64,000 nt of DNA from Hippopus hippopus. Taxonomy: Eukaryota > Mollusca > Bivalvia > Cardiida > Cardiidae. The notes beneath the pieces were generated by a model. It made no database searches. It worked only from the letters and a program-made list of their open reading frames with translations, and was not told the origin of the DNA. Location: positions 13,045,215 to 13,109,214 of the forward strand of contig OX328112.1 in NCBI GenBank assembly GCA_946811185.2, given 5' to 3'. Made by a program: the position numbers and the translations under genes. Below, piece by piece: positions 15,401-27,400 of the stretch. Numbering within the stretch: position 1 is the stretch's first letter; each line of letters begins with the position of its first letter.

Positions 15401-18400
15401 AATCAGTGTTTTAGTGCCTCTGAGAAGGAAGGCTTTTGAAAAACAATGTGGGAAAAAGAGAAAATGCTGGTATACAGCATTTTCTCCTTTTCTCACAATG
15501 TTTTCTACCCTTTCAAAGCCAATTTGCATCATTTGAGCCACATTTGATTTGTCTGAAAGTACTTTCAATTTTGACCAGTCTGAAATTTTGTTGTTTGGTA
15601 AAGATTTAAAATGTGTATGTAAATGTGGCTGCTTCCATACAAAGATTTGTCCAAATTTAAGCCATTTGCAGACATCAATTTAGATATCGCTCAAATGATG
15701 GAATTTGTTTTTGATAGGGTAGAAAACATAGTGGTAAAAGGAGAAAATATTGGTTAACAGCATTTTATCCTTTTCCCATAATGTTTTCGTCACCCTTCTT
15801 TGTCAGGATCGTTAAAACTCAGGTAAAGAGTTAAAAAGAAAAGAAAAAATAAAGATTCAAACCTGTGACTTTGACAGTACATTCAGTGCTTACATCACCA
15901 CACACACAAGTATATTTAGCAGCATCATCCAGGGTGACATCAGTCATCACTAACTGATGATGGTACTGGTTCACGATGACATTTATATGGTCATCCGGTT
16001 TAATCTCTTGACCATCCTTCAGCCATTTTACTGGAACATTTGGTTTGTTCAGGTCACATTCCAAGATGACTGTGTCTTTTTCTTTTACAGTAATGTCATT
16101 GAGTGGTTTGGTGAATTCAGCTGGTTTCTCTGAGAAATTGGAAATGAAAACAAAATTTATTTGTGGTTTGTGCTGTCTGTTTGTCCATTGCCTAGGATGA
16201 AGGGAGAAAATATTAGTTACAGGTATCTTCTCCTTTTTCCACAATGCTTTCAGAAGCTTTTTTCACAAAGGGTTGTTAAAATAGTGCATTGTTAGGAAAA
16301 TGGTTAATAAAAAAGTGAATTTAGCATAGGTAGTAGGCACTACACAAGACAATTCTGTAGAACACTAATTGCAACAAAGGTACATTAACTTCGATCCCCA
16401 CTGATACATTAATAAAAATCAAAATATCCCGGTATTCAATTTGTAACTCTTAATTATACAATCCCAAGTTTAAAAACCCTGAGGAAATAGCCTTTTGAAA
16501 CCCTTGTGGGAAAAGGAGAAAATACTGGTTACCAGTATTTTTTTCCTTTTCCCACAAGGTTATCTACACTTTCACAGACAATTACCATCATTTCAGCTAA
16601 ATTTATATATGTTGTCTGTAAAATACCGGTACTTTCAATTTGAACCAGTTTCAATTTTGACATTTGGTAAAGAGTTAGAAAAAACTTTGAAAAAAATTAC
16701 CTGTTATCTTCAGGACAGCAGTGGATTCTGACTTGTCTGGCAGGCACACTGTGTATTCCCCCTCGTCTTCTGGGATAGCATCGAGGATTCGAAGCACCTG
16801 TCTGTATCTCTCGCATAAAATCTTGATCCTCTCACTCGGTTTTAATGGCATGCGGTTCTTCATCCAGCTGACAGGTATGTCCGGACGGCTGAGCTCGACA
16901 TACATCTCTATGTCTTCTCCTTCGTTACCGGTGACATCACTAAGACGATGTGTGAATTCTGCAGCAGGTTCTGTGTAAAAATAGAATGGAATTTCACTTG
17001 CTAATAACTTTCAGCTATAAGGTTATACTATATTGTTGATGTAACAAGCATTTTCTCCTTTTTCTACAATGTTTTCCATCCTTTTCCTACACTGTTGTGG
17101 TTAATAATTCACCTATAGATGCTCTTTGCCTCTAAATCTTATGCCAAACAATTACCACTTTTAACAACTCTAACAAAAACAACTTTTGCAAACAGGGAGG
17201 GAAAAGGAGAAAATACTGGTAACCAGCATTTTCTCCTTTTAATGCTATGTTTTCTACCCTATGAAAAACAAATTCCATTACCTGAACCAAATTTCAACTG
17301 TTGTCTTCATTTGCTTTGAATAAGGGCTTGTCCAAAATGTGTTGTATGGTAAAGAGTTAACAATAAAACAGTATTGCACAGTCATTTCACATAGGAAGTA
17401 TGATTGCAGAACCCATTAGTATGATTCATGGAAATTATTTAGACAATACATGTATCGTTATCAACAAAATTTGTCATTTGTAAAATTACCATTATCTTCC
17501 GCTGAATGGCATTCTACATAAATTATACAAATCTATCTAAATTAGGCATTCTGGGTATAGAACCGGACTACTTTTCAAGACAACAACCGTTACTTTGAAT
17601 TTCATAAATAAAATAAACATTTACTCAATACAACGCTACCTTGTGTAATTCATTCAGCTATGATCAGCTACATGTATGATCAGATAGCATGTAACATATG
17701 CACCGGTGATTTATTAAACAGCCCCCTACAGGCTTGGGTAATAGCTTCAGTATAAGCCCTACTTTTCCCATGTATATGGGATGGGTGATGCGTCACATTA
17801 GACAGGTCGAATCTCTGAAGAATATGACATACGCAGACAACGGTAAAATTACGAGATGTTGACTGACCTTCAACATAGAGCATGGTAGTTGTTTCAGCAT
17901 TTCCAATCATACATGTGTAATCTGCCTCATGGTCAAGTGATGCATGCCTGATGATCAGCTTATGGACATTGCCTTCCACACCAATCTCGTAACCATCGGC
18001 AACAGTGACTTGTTCTCCGTCTCTCAGCCACATGGCAGCTTTGTTTGGTTTGTTCACTTCACATATTAGAGTGACTGTATCACCTTCTGTACATTCCATT
18101 TGTTCTTTTAGTGGTTTGGTAAACTTTATTGGAGATTCTGAAATGATTGGTTTGTATTGGAGTTTAACGCCATTTTAACAGCTTAGGTTATATCATGGCA
18201 GTCTGTGCACCTACACACGTGTTTCCTGGCTTTCTCACACCAGTACAGACACCACTTTCTTTCCAAGTCACTGACTACTTTTCTCACATGTATCTGAGGT
18301 GAGAGGCGAAAATTGCTTGAAAGAAAGTTTGCCTCAACCGGTTATTGAACTTGCAATCAAAGAATGGAAAAATCACTAAGTAGCAGTGTATCCATTTGAA

Positions 18401-21400
18401 ACCTTTTTAACCCTTTACCACACAATGACGACTTTTAACACCCCTGAAAGAGATGGCTTTTGAAAACATTGTGGGAAAAGGAGAAAATGCTGGTTACCAG
18501 CATTTTTTCCTTTTCCCACAATGTTTTCTACCCTATCAAAGAAAACTCATTTCATATGAGCCACATTGAAACTGTCATCAGCAAATGCTTTCAATTCGGA
18601 CAGGTCTAAAATCTGGTCATGTGGTAAAGGGTTAACTCTCTACCAGACAAACCAAAACTTTACATTTGTCCAGACTGAAAGCATTTTCAGACAAGTTAAC
18701 TTTTTACTACACAATCCTGACTTTTAATGACCCTAAAGAAGAAGGCTTTTGAAAACACTTTGAGAAAAAGAGAAAATGCTGGTAACCAGCATTTTCTCCT
18801 TTTCCCCTAATGTTTTCTACCCTTCTGAGAACAAAATTCAATGTTTGAGTCAGGTTTATTTCGTTGTCTGCAAGTGCTTTAGATTTGGACAAAGTTAAAA
18901 TTTTGTTGTTTGGTAAACAGTTGTGACTCAAATAATTGGATTCCTCTTTGGATGGTCAGAAAGCATTGCTGGAAAAGGAGAAAATACTTTTTCCATAATG
19001 TTTTCAAAAGCTTTTTTTATCAAGGCCTTTAAACATACATCTTTACTCATTTTCAGGCAGTTTTTATACCATTTCATCCTTATTTTATCAAAGCATAATC
19101 ATTCTTGTATCTTCATGCTAAATGTTGCCCCTGATGGCTGCAAGATTGCATAGATTACGACGGACTGAAAATGCATCTCATCTTTAGGAGGCCTTCTGAA
19201 CAATCGCTGTTGTCATATAGTTCTTAAAAGGGGAGGAAACCTTGTGTTTTTGTATCCCTTACACATATTTATATATTGGTAATTTATCGATGTTTACATA
19301 ACTTAGCTATTATACACACATTCAAGTTTTAAAAGGTTTTTTTTTTCTCTAGCTGTAAGGATGAATCTTTGAAACTTGTGTGGTTAAGAATTTATTGTGG
19401 AATACAAAAAAAACAAAACCCTTACCTTCCACAAAGAGTGGTGCCGTGCTTTCCCTGTCCTTGACCTTGATTGTGTACTCTGCCCTGTCATCAAGCTGGG
19501 CATCTTTAATTGTCAGGGAGTGTTTACGACCATCTTTACTCATGGAATATTTCTCAGAAGGCTCAATCTTCTTGCCATCTTTAAACCATTTGGCTGGTGA
19601 TTTGTCGTCTGCAACTTCACAGGTAAATGTGATTTCCTGTCCTTCTTGACATGTGGCCTCTTGGAGGGGAATTATAAACTGTGTTGGGGGCTCTGAAAGG
19701 GGTTAAGCAAGTCATTTCTTTAGCACACAAAGAATGTTATTTGATAAATTTCATTTTAATTTCAATCTTTAAATTAGGAAGGAATATCACAAAAGCCAAA
19801 TCAAATTCTAAACAGTTTTTTTTTTGATAGGTGATGCATGCCCACAGTTCAAGTATGACAAACTATTTATTTTTGTATAGCTTGTTAGAAACCAATCATG
19901 TAAGCCAACAAATGTAAACACCATGCACTTATTCACACAGATTTTCCATTACAAACATCAAAAAGATCGGTAAAACACAAAAATGTGACATGCTGCTTGC
20001 ATTATAATCCATGCAAAAAAAAAAATCATGAGATCCTATCACAATTTTTCAGGTTTTGACACACTAACTAGACTGATGTTGAAACTTTGATGAAAACCCA
20101 AGGTAAAGTTTTTTGTCTTTCATGTTTAATTTAATTCGCATTCTTTGCAAAAGGTACGTCAGAACATTGCTTGCACATTTAGCAATCCACATTCATACTA
20201 AATGCTTTAAATTTTCAGTTATGCAAGCACATCAAAGATGATTCAAACTAATATTGTTTCAGACAGGTAAATTTCAACATATTTGCCTTCAGAGAAAAGT
20301 TAATATACGCTTGCTCATCTACTTTCCCACAGAATCCCATATTTTTACAACTCCATGGAATAATATTTTGGAAAATAATGTGAGAAAAGGAGAAAATGCT
20401 GGTAACCAGCATTTTCTCCCTTTAACACAATGTTTTCTATCATTTAAAAGAAATATCTCATCGCTCAAGTCACATATAATTTGTTGTCTGCTAAAGCTTT
20501 CAATTTGTCATTCAATAAAAAGTTAAGACAGGCTAATAGAGGTGGCCACTCAGACAGGATTAACTATAAATGAGTCATACTCTGGGAAAAGGGGGCTAAA
20601 TGCATCTGCAAAAAGTATTGACCAATATCAGCCTGCACAGTTGCAGGCTGACCTAGGTTGAAATTTTTTGCTACTGGTCAATTTTCTGCGTGTCTAAGGA
20701 CTAGTGTATCTCGTGATTCAGTCAGTTGTTATACAACAAGGATTTTATAATTGGATTTTATAATTCCATATTTATGGGATGACTTGGTGAGTATCATGCA
20801 TCATGGAGATGCATTAAACCCGCCTTTTCCCATAGCATGGCTCAAATATTGTATCTGCTAAATAAATCAATAGACAAACCTCGTGCAGTTGCCCCATGCA
20901 TTACTCGCGGAGTTCCAATCTCCACTATGTAATCACCATAGTCCGACAAACACAGGTCATGTATCGTAAGAGTGTGATATCGTCCTGTGTGTTGTATCTC
21001 GTACTTACGACTCTGCATTAACTCTGCTTTGTCTTTGAACCATGTTACCTCAATGGATGATTTTGAGGTTCGACAAATAAATGATGCCATGTGCTCCATG
21101 CTGTCTGACTCATAATGGTATTTGTGGTCACGTTTTAATGTCAAAGAGAGATTAATGGGGATTTCTGGAAGCAAAGGAATTATGGGAAGGATGCAATGTG
21201 CTAGGATGTATGAAAATAAAAAAATAAATTCCTTTGATTGACATGCTCTGTAAAATACTTAGATTTGATTGAGAGCTCATAATTTGCTATTCCAGTCCTG
21301 GCCATCTAGCTGTGCATACAAAAATGTGTGTGTTCCTCTCCTGTGTATATGTTTAAATGAATAAGGCATGCTCTATGTTAGTAAATTACAAAGCTGTAGA

Positions 21401-24400
21401 ACTCTGTATTATATATATATACAGCAGCATATGTATAAGTGCAAAGCTTATCACACATGAATCAAATAAAAAAAATCCATTTTTACATCTAAATATACAA
21501 TCATTTATTTATATATTACATGTGTAATGAGTGTAATTTTGCATAAAACTTTTAGATATCACATATAAATATGAATAATTTTTTGTAAAAAGCATTTTCT
21601 GTGTATATATCTAAATATTAGGATAACAAATATATCAGTATGTAAATTTATCTACATGCATTTCATGCTATTACAAGATCATGGAATACCAATCTTATTT
21701 GTGTACGTAAAAAAATGTTCTGATAATTGCAACAGTGTAAATGTGTATTGATGATCAAAGTGTAAAATGCATGCACATGTTAGAAATGTGCGCTCTTTCA
21801 AAGGTGAAGTTATCAAAATGTAAACACTAACACACAATGGATGTGAGAAGTCTAAGGATGCAAAAATCTTTTTCTTCACTACCGACCTTCTAAAAACAAC
21901 ATGGTAGATGATGTTTTTTCACTGCCATTTATTTTGATCATGTAGACAGCCTCGTCACTTATATCCAGATCAAAAATTTTAAGTTTATGAAAATGACCCA
22001 AATGAATGACAGTGTATTTTTTGTCCATATTATTGATTTCAACACTGTCCTTGTACCAAGTGACTGATACGTCAGGGTGCGTCAAATGACATGAAAATGT
22101 GACAGACTGGTTTTTGTGTTTGAATGTCTGTTGTAGCGGAGATGTAAACTGGACTGGCATGCTGTTCAGTACATGTCCTGTAAAGGCAAACAGAGGTATA
22201 ACAGGAATGTGTGAGTAAACAGATAACACAGAACATGCAAATGTCATGCAATCTTTATACATGTACAAAGATGCAATTGCTTTCAATTTGGATAGGTGTA
22301 AAATTTTGTCATCTGGTACAGTCAACTCTTTACAAAACAACAAAATTTGGACTGGGCCAAACTCAGAGCAATTGCAGACAACAAATTAGATGTTGCTGAA
22401 TGGATGTTTTTTTTGTCTTTGAAAGAAAACAATGTGGGAAAAGGAGAAAATGTTGTTATCAGCATTTTCTCCTTTACCCAAAGTATTTTCAAAAGCCTCT
22501 TCCTACAGGTTCATTATAGGTTTGGTTTGTACGGTAAATGGTTAAATGATTTAGTCTTGGCATCCCTTTTCCATGGGTCTTTGTTATGTTTCACCTTTGA
22601 CAGACATCATAATAGTTGTTGTATCATGAATACTAAATCATAATTGACAAGGTTAATTCTACATCAAGCCTTAACCCTTTACCACATGACAAAATTTTAG
22701 CCTTGTCCACATTGAAAGCATATGCAAGCGACAAATTAAATATTACTTCAAACATAAAGCTTTGTCATTGAAAGGAAAGAAAACATTGTTGGAAAAGGAG
22801 GAAATGCTGGTTACCAGCATTTCCTCCCTTTCCCTCAGTGTTTTTAAAAGGCCTCTCCCTCAGGGTCGTTAAAAGTCGGGATTGTGTGGTAAAGGTTAAT
22901 CTACTCCCAAGCAATGTGCCTGCAGATATATTTCCATAAAAGACTGTGGTAAAGATTTATAAAACACTTTTTTTTCTAAAAAAAAAAAAACAATTGATGC
23001 TCTGTATGTTTCTGGAAGAAGTATAATGAAAAATGTCGACTTTGAAAAGCAGGTTACACAACTCTTTACTGCAGTCTCGTGCATACTTTTATCTTGATTA
23101 AACTTTGTTATATATCTATTGGACCGGAAAGAAAGAAACTGTGTTTCTGCTAAGATACTGAAATAAAAGTTTGGTCTGTTGATACTAAAAACCATTTTTT
23201 TCTTTTTTAATAACTTTTTTAGTGAAGCCAAAAATTACACAGGTTAGTAACAAGAATCAGCTTCTTTCGGCAAAATATATGAAAGGGTTGGCTACCATAA
23301 TATTCACTTTTTTTTCATTTTGAAAATAGAAACGAGTCTAGCAGTCAAAGACAGGGTGGATCTAGTTTGTGGAAACACAGCCATTTCCTTTAGGCCTTAC
23401 ATACATTGTCTTGTTTTCCAGCCACAGAAATTCACTGTACATCAACCCCTTACTAAACAATCCTATGTTTTAATTTCCCGAGAAGAGAGGCTTTTAAAAA
23501 CATTGTAGGATAAGGAGGCCAATATTCTATCCTTTTACAGAAAAAAATTTACATAACTTGGACCATTTTCAACATGAATAAGTCCAAAATATTGATATCT
23601 TGTACAGAACTAAAACATTTAACCCTTTACCACACGGCAAAATGTTGGACCTATCTAGATTGAAAGCATTTTCAGACGACAATTTCATAGTGGCTCAGAT
23701 GACACAATTTTTCTTTGATAGGGTAGAAAACTTTGTGGGAAAAGGAGAAAATGCCGGTTACCAGCATTTTCTCCTTTTCCCACAATGTTTTCAAAAGGCT
23801 TCTTCCTTAGGGTCATTAAAAGTCGTCATTGTGTGGTAAAGGGTTAAAGACAAAACAGATTTTGTGTATGTGGTAGGCATATTTCTGTGACTGGAACTTA
23901 TGTTTCATATACGTGAAATAGGACAAAATTTCATTTGTAACTCTTACAGACAAAAAAAGCCTTATGAGATTTAACCAATTTCCAACTCTTGTCATATAGC
24001 CAATGAGTTAACTAATGCTGCTTACCAGCATTTTCTCCTTTTCCCACTATGTTTCTTCTCATATGGGTTGTTAAAACTTGGGATTGTGTTGTACAGGATT
24101 AAGTCAAACTTTTATCTTTGTGGCTTGCATAATGTAAGCTACACACAGTCATGTATTCATGGTAACTCTTTACCTGATGACAAAATTTTAGGCTTTCACA
24201 TAACCAAGCATTTACAAACGAAAAAAGATGAGTCTTTGCCTTAAAGAGGGTAGAAAATATTCAGTTTCTGAGTACAAGCACATTATTACAAAAATTGATT
24301 CCTTTTCCCACAATGTTTTCAAAAGCCTTCTCCATCAGGGCTGTATAGACAGTACCTCATTTGATAAAGGCTAATTTGGAATTGTCAAAAAATTCCAGTG

Positions 24401-27400
24401 TCATGGATTTAGCAGCATAAACAAAGACAAAAGCTGGAAATGAGTTAAGACATCCATGCAGAGCAACAACAAAAACAACACCCATAGATTTTCCGAACCC
24501 CATCCACCCCACCCACACTTTTCTGTCTTGGCATATTCTGTGTTCTTCCATTACCAAGTGAATATAAACACTTTACTAAGACATACTTAAACTTTCAACC
24601 AGTGTTTAAATCCTTGACTAAACGACAAAATCTTAGATTCGACCAAATCGGAAGCATTTGCAGACAACAAATTAAATGAAACATATAGAAAGATTTCTGT
24701 CTTTGAAAGCACTGAAAACATTGTGGAAAAAGGAGAAAATGCTGGTTACCAGCATATTCTCCTTTTCACAATATATTTTCAAAAGGCTTCTTTCTCAGGG
24801 TCAATGTCACATGGGATTGTGTAGTAGAGGGCTAACCCTTTTCGAATCAGTCTTTCAATGACCCCTAGAGAGAAGGCTTTTAAAAACATTGTGGGAAAAT
24901 GTTTGTAACCAGCATTTTCTACTTTTCTCACAAAGTTTCTCATGCTTTCCATGCAAAGCCCAAATCAAAGTCCATCTAGTAATTTTTCAACTGAGAACAC
25001 TTTCAATTTGGTAGAGTCTAAAGTGGTTTTTTTTTTTTGTCAGGTAAAGATGGAGTTTATCCCAACACCTTCCATGCAATGTCTGTTTATATAAGAATCT
25101 GAGAGGAATAGCAAAATTGTGAAGTTTTATTTAAAACTTATAAGCAGTAGTTAAAATTGCAGAGAAAGATCAGAAACTACCCTCTGCAAATTTTGTTTGA
25201 TTAAATTTGTATAACTTAATATATTTTTCCAACAATAAAATCTAGACCAGTACTTGTGATATACCAGATTTGATTTTATTCTCTGAAAGACTGTACGATG
25301 GACATGAGCATGTAATCAAGACAAAATATACAGGCATACAGGCATAATAAGACATATGAAAAATATAACCTATTATTCTTTACCAAACGAGATTATTTTA
25401 GACTAGCCAAAATTCAAAGCATTTGCAGATGACATAAAAACAATGTCATGCTAAAACTTAAAATCATGTTAAGAAGGGAGAAAAGAATGTGGGAAAAGGA
25501 GAAAATGCTGGTTACCAGCATTTTCTTCTTTTCCTACAATGTTTTCAAAAAGCATTTTCTTCAAAGTTGTTAAAACTCCGGATTGTGTGGTAAAGGATTA
25601 AATTTACATGAACACAATCAAGGTCTAAATCACCAACCATTCCAAATTGTGAGTGAAATAATTCCTTATTGGCTAAATCCACTGGTTTTACCAAATGAGA
25701 GCACCAGGGTTTAGCCAATCAGCAACTGTGTTACTTTTTAACCCTTTACCACACAATCCCAATTTTTAATGACCCTGAGAAAGAAAGCTTTTGATAGCAT
25801 AGTGGGAAAAGGAAGAAATGCTGGTCAGCAGCATTTTCTCCATTTCCCCAAAATTTTCCACCATTTCAAAGGTAGAATTCACCTTTAGAGTAACACTGCA
25901 TTTGTCGTCTGCAAATGCTTTGAATTTGGACAAGTCCAAATCTTTGTTGTGTGGGAAAAAGTTAAATCTTGGAACAGAATAAGACTACAATTTAGAATGG
26001 TTGACAAATTGGGGCCCACGTGAACTCCCTAAAATCCACAAAAGAAGACACAAAATCAAAAGCTGAAATAAAACTTTTGGAAATATTCATGAACAAAAGA
26101 TAGAATAATTATTGACGAAGCTATCAAAACTCATCTTCACATGAATATTTTGTAATTTTTTTCATGCTTGTCTTTGATGACTGGTGATTACATGCACATT
26201 TTTCCTTCAAGTATTTTGCCTATATTTTTGGAGAAATGTAAGAATTTTTACACATTATACTTTAACTGAAAACAAGACAGAATGCAAACACCATGCAGAA
26301 AATCCATCAATGTGAAAATCAAGAATCTAACAGACATATAGGATCTGACATGAGTTGGTTTTTGAGATAAAATTTTATTACAAAAGTCTAAAAAAAAACC
26401 AGTTATTAAGCGAGCCTTTGGCGAGCTTAATAACATTTTTTGCGGACAAGTTAAATAAATTTTTACTGCAAAAGCCAACGAATGTCAGATTCTTTTTATC
26501 ACATAACAAGAATTATAGTCCATAATGTGTTAAAAAATAAGGCATACATGTATAATTTGTAGTGAAATTTACATGAAGCCTATGCGTTTCTTTGACAGGT
26601 ACATTACGAACGAAAAATAGTTCCGAAGAAACTTGCATATATGGATTTGGTTTTGAATCTAAAAGTGATTAAATAAACAACTTCATCATGATTAAGAATT
26701 TTTACTATATTTCCTTCATGAACCTAGGTCAGCAATGTTTTAGAAATGAAGCGTATAATTACAGAGTGTTGACCAAATACAGCACTATTTTCTTGTCTCA
26801 CATGTGTGTGAAACAAGAAAATTCGTAATGACTGTATTGCATTGAAAACAAGAGGATTTATGTGATAAAAATGCATAACTGATGAATCTGGCATACATGA
26901 ATTAGCAGTTATCTCTTTACCACATGACAACAATGTAGATTTGTCTGAATTGGAAGCGTTTGCAGACGACAATTGAAATGTGGCTCAAAAATTGGAACTT
27001 GCTTCTTGAAAGCAAGGAAAACATTGTGGAAAAAGGAGATAATGCAGATGACAAATATTTTCTCCTTTTCCCAAATTGTTTTTGAAAGTTGTCTTGCTCA
27101 GGGTCGTTAAAAAAATTGGATTATTTGGTGAAGAGGTAAATCAACAGCTACAAATCTGTTTCGTGAAGTAATACAACAAAACAGAAACAGTTTCACTTAC
27201 CATCCAGATGCAATTTAGCTGAGCTCATTTGGTCGCCAACAACAACTGAATACTCCGCTACATCTGATTGCTCAGTATCCATGATAACTAGTGTGTGTGT
27301 TGTACCATCGTCCATAAGTTGGTGTTTTTCACTGGGTGTGATGGTTTTACCGTTCTTTTGCCATGTAACAGTAACATCAGGTTTATTAACCTCACATGTG

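Noticed and set aside
17680..17867. Extension of the E25 frame
   Set aside because: It lies past a consensus donor and has no Ig features.
24357..24557. 66-residue minus-strand ORF as a missing exon in the 5-kb intron
   Set aside because: No Ig or FN3 features and no splice-bounded frame of the right phase.
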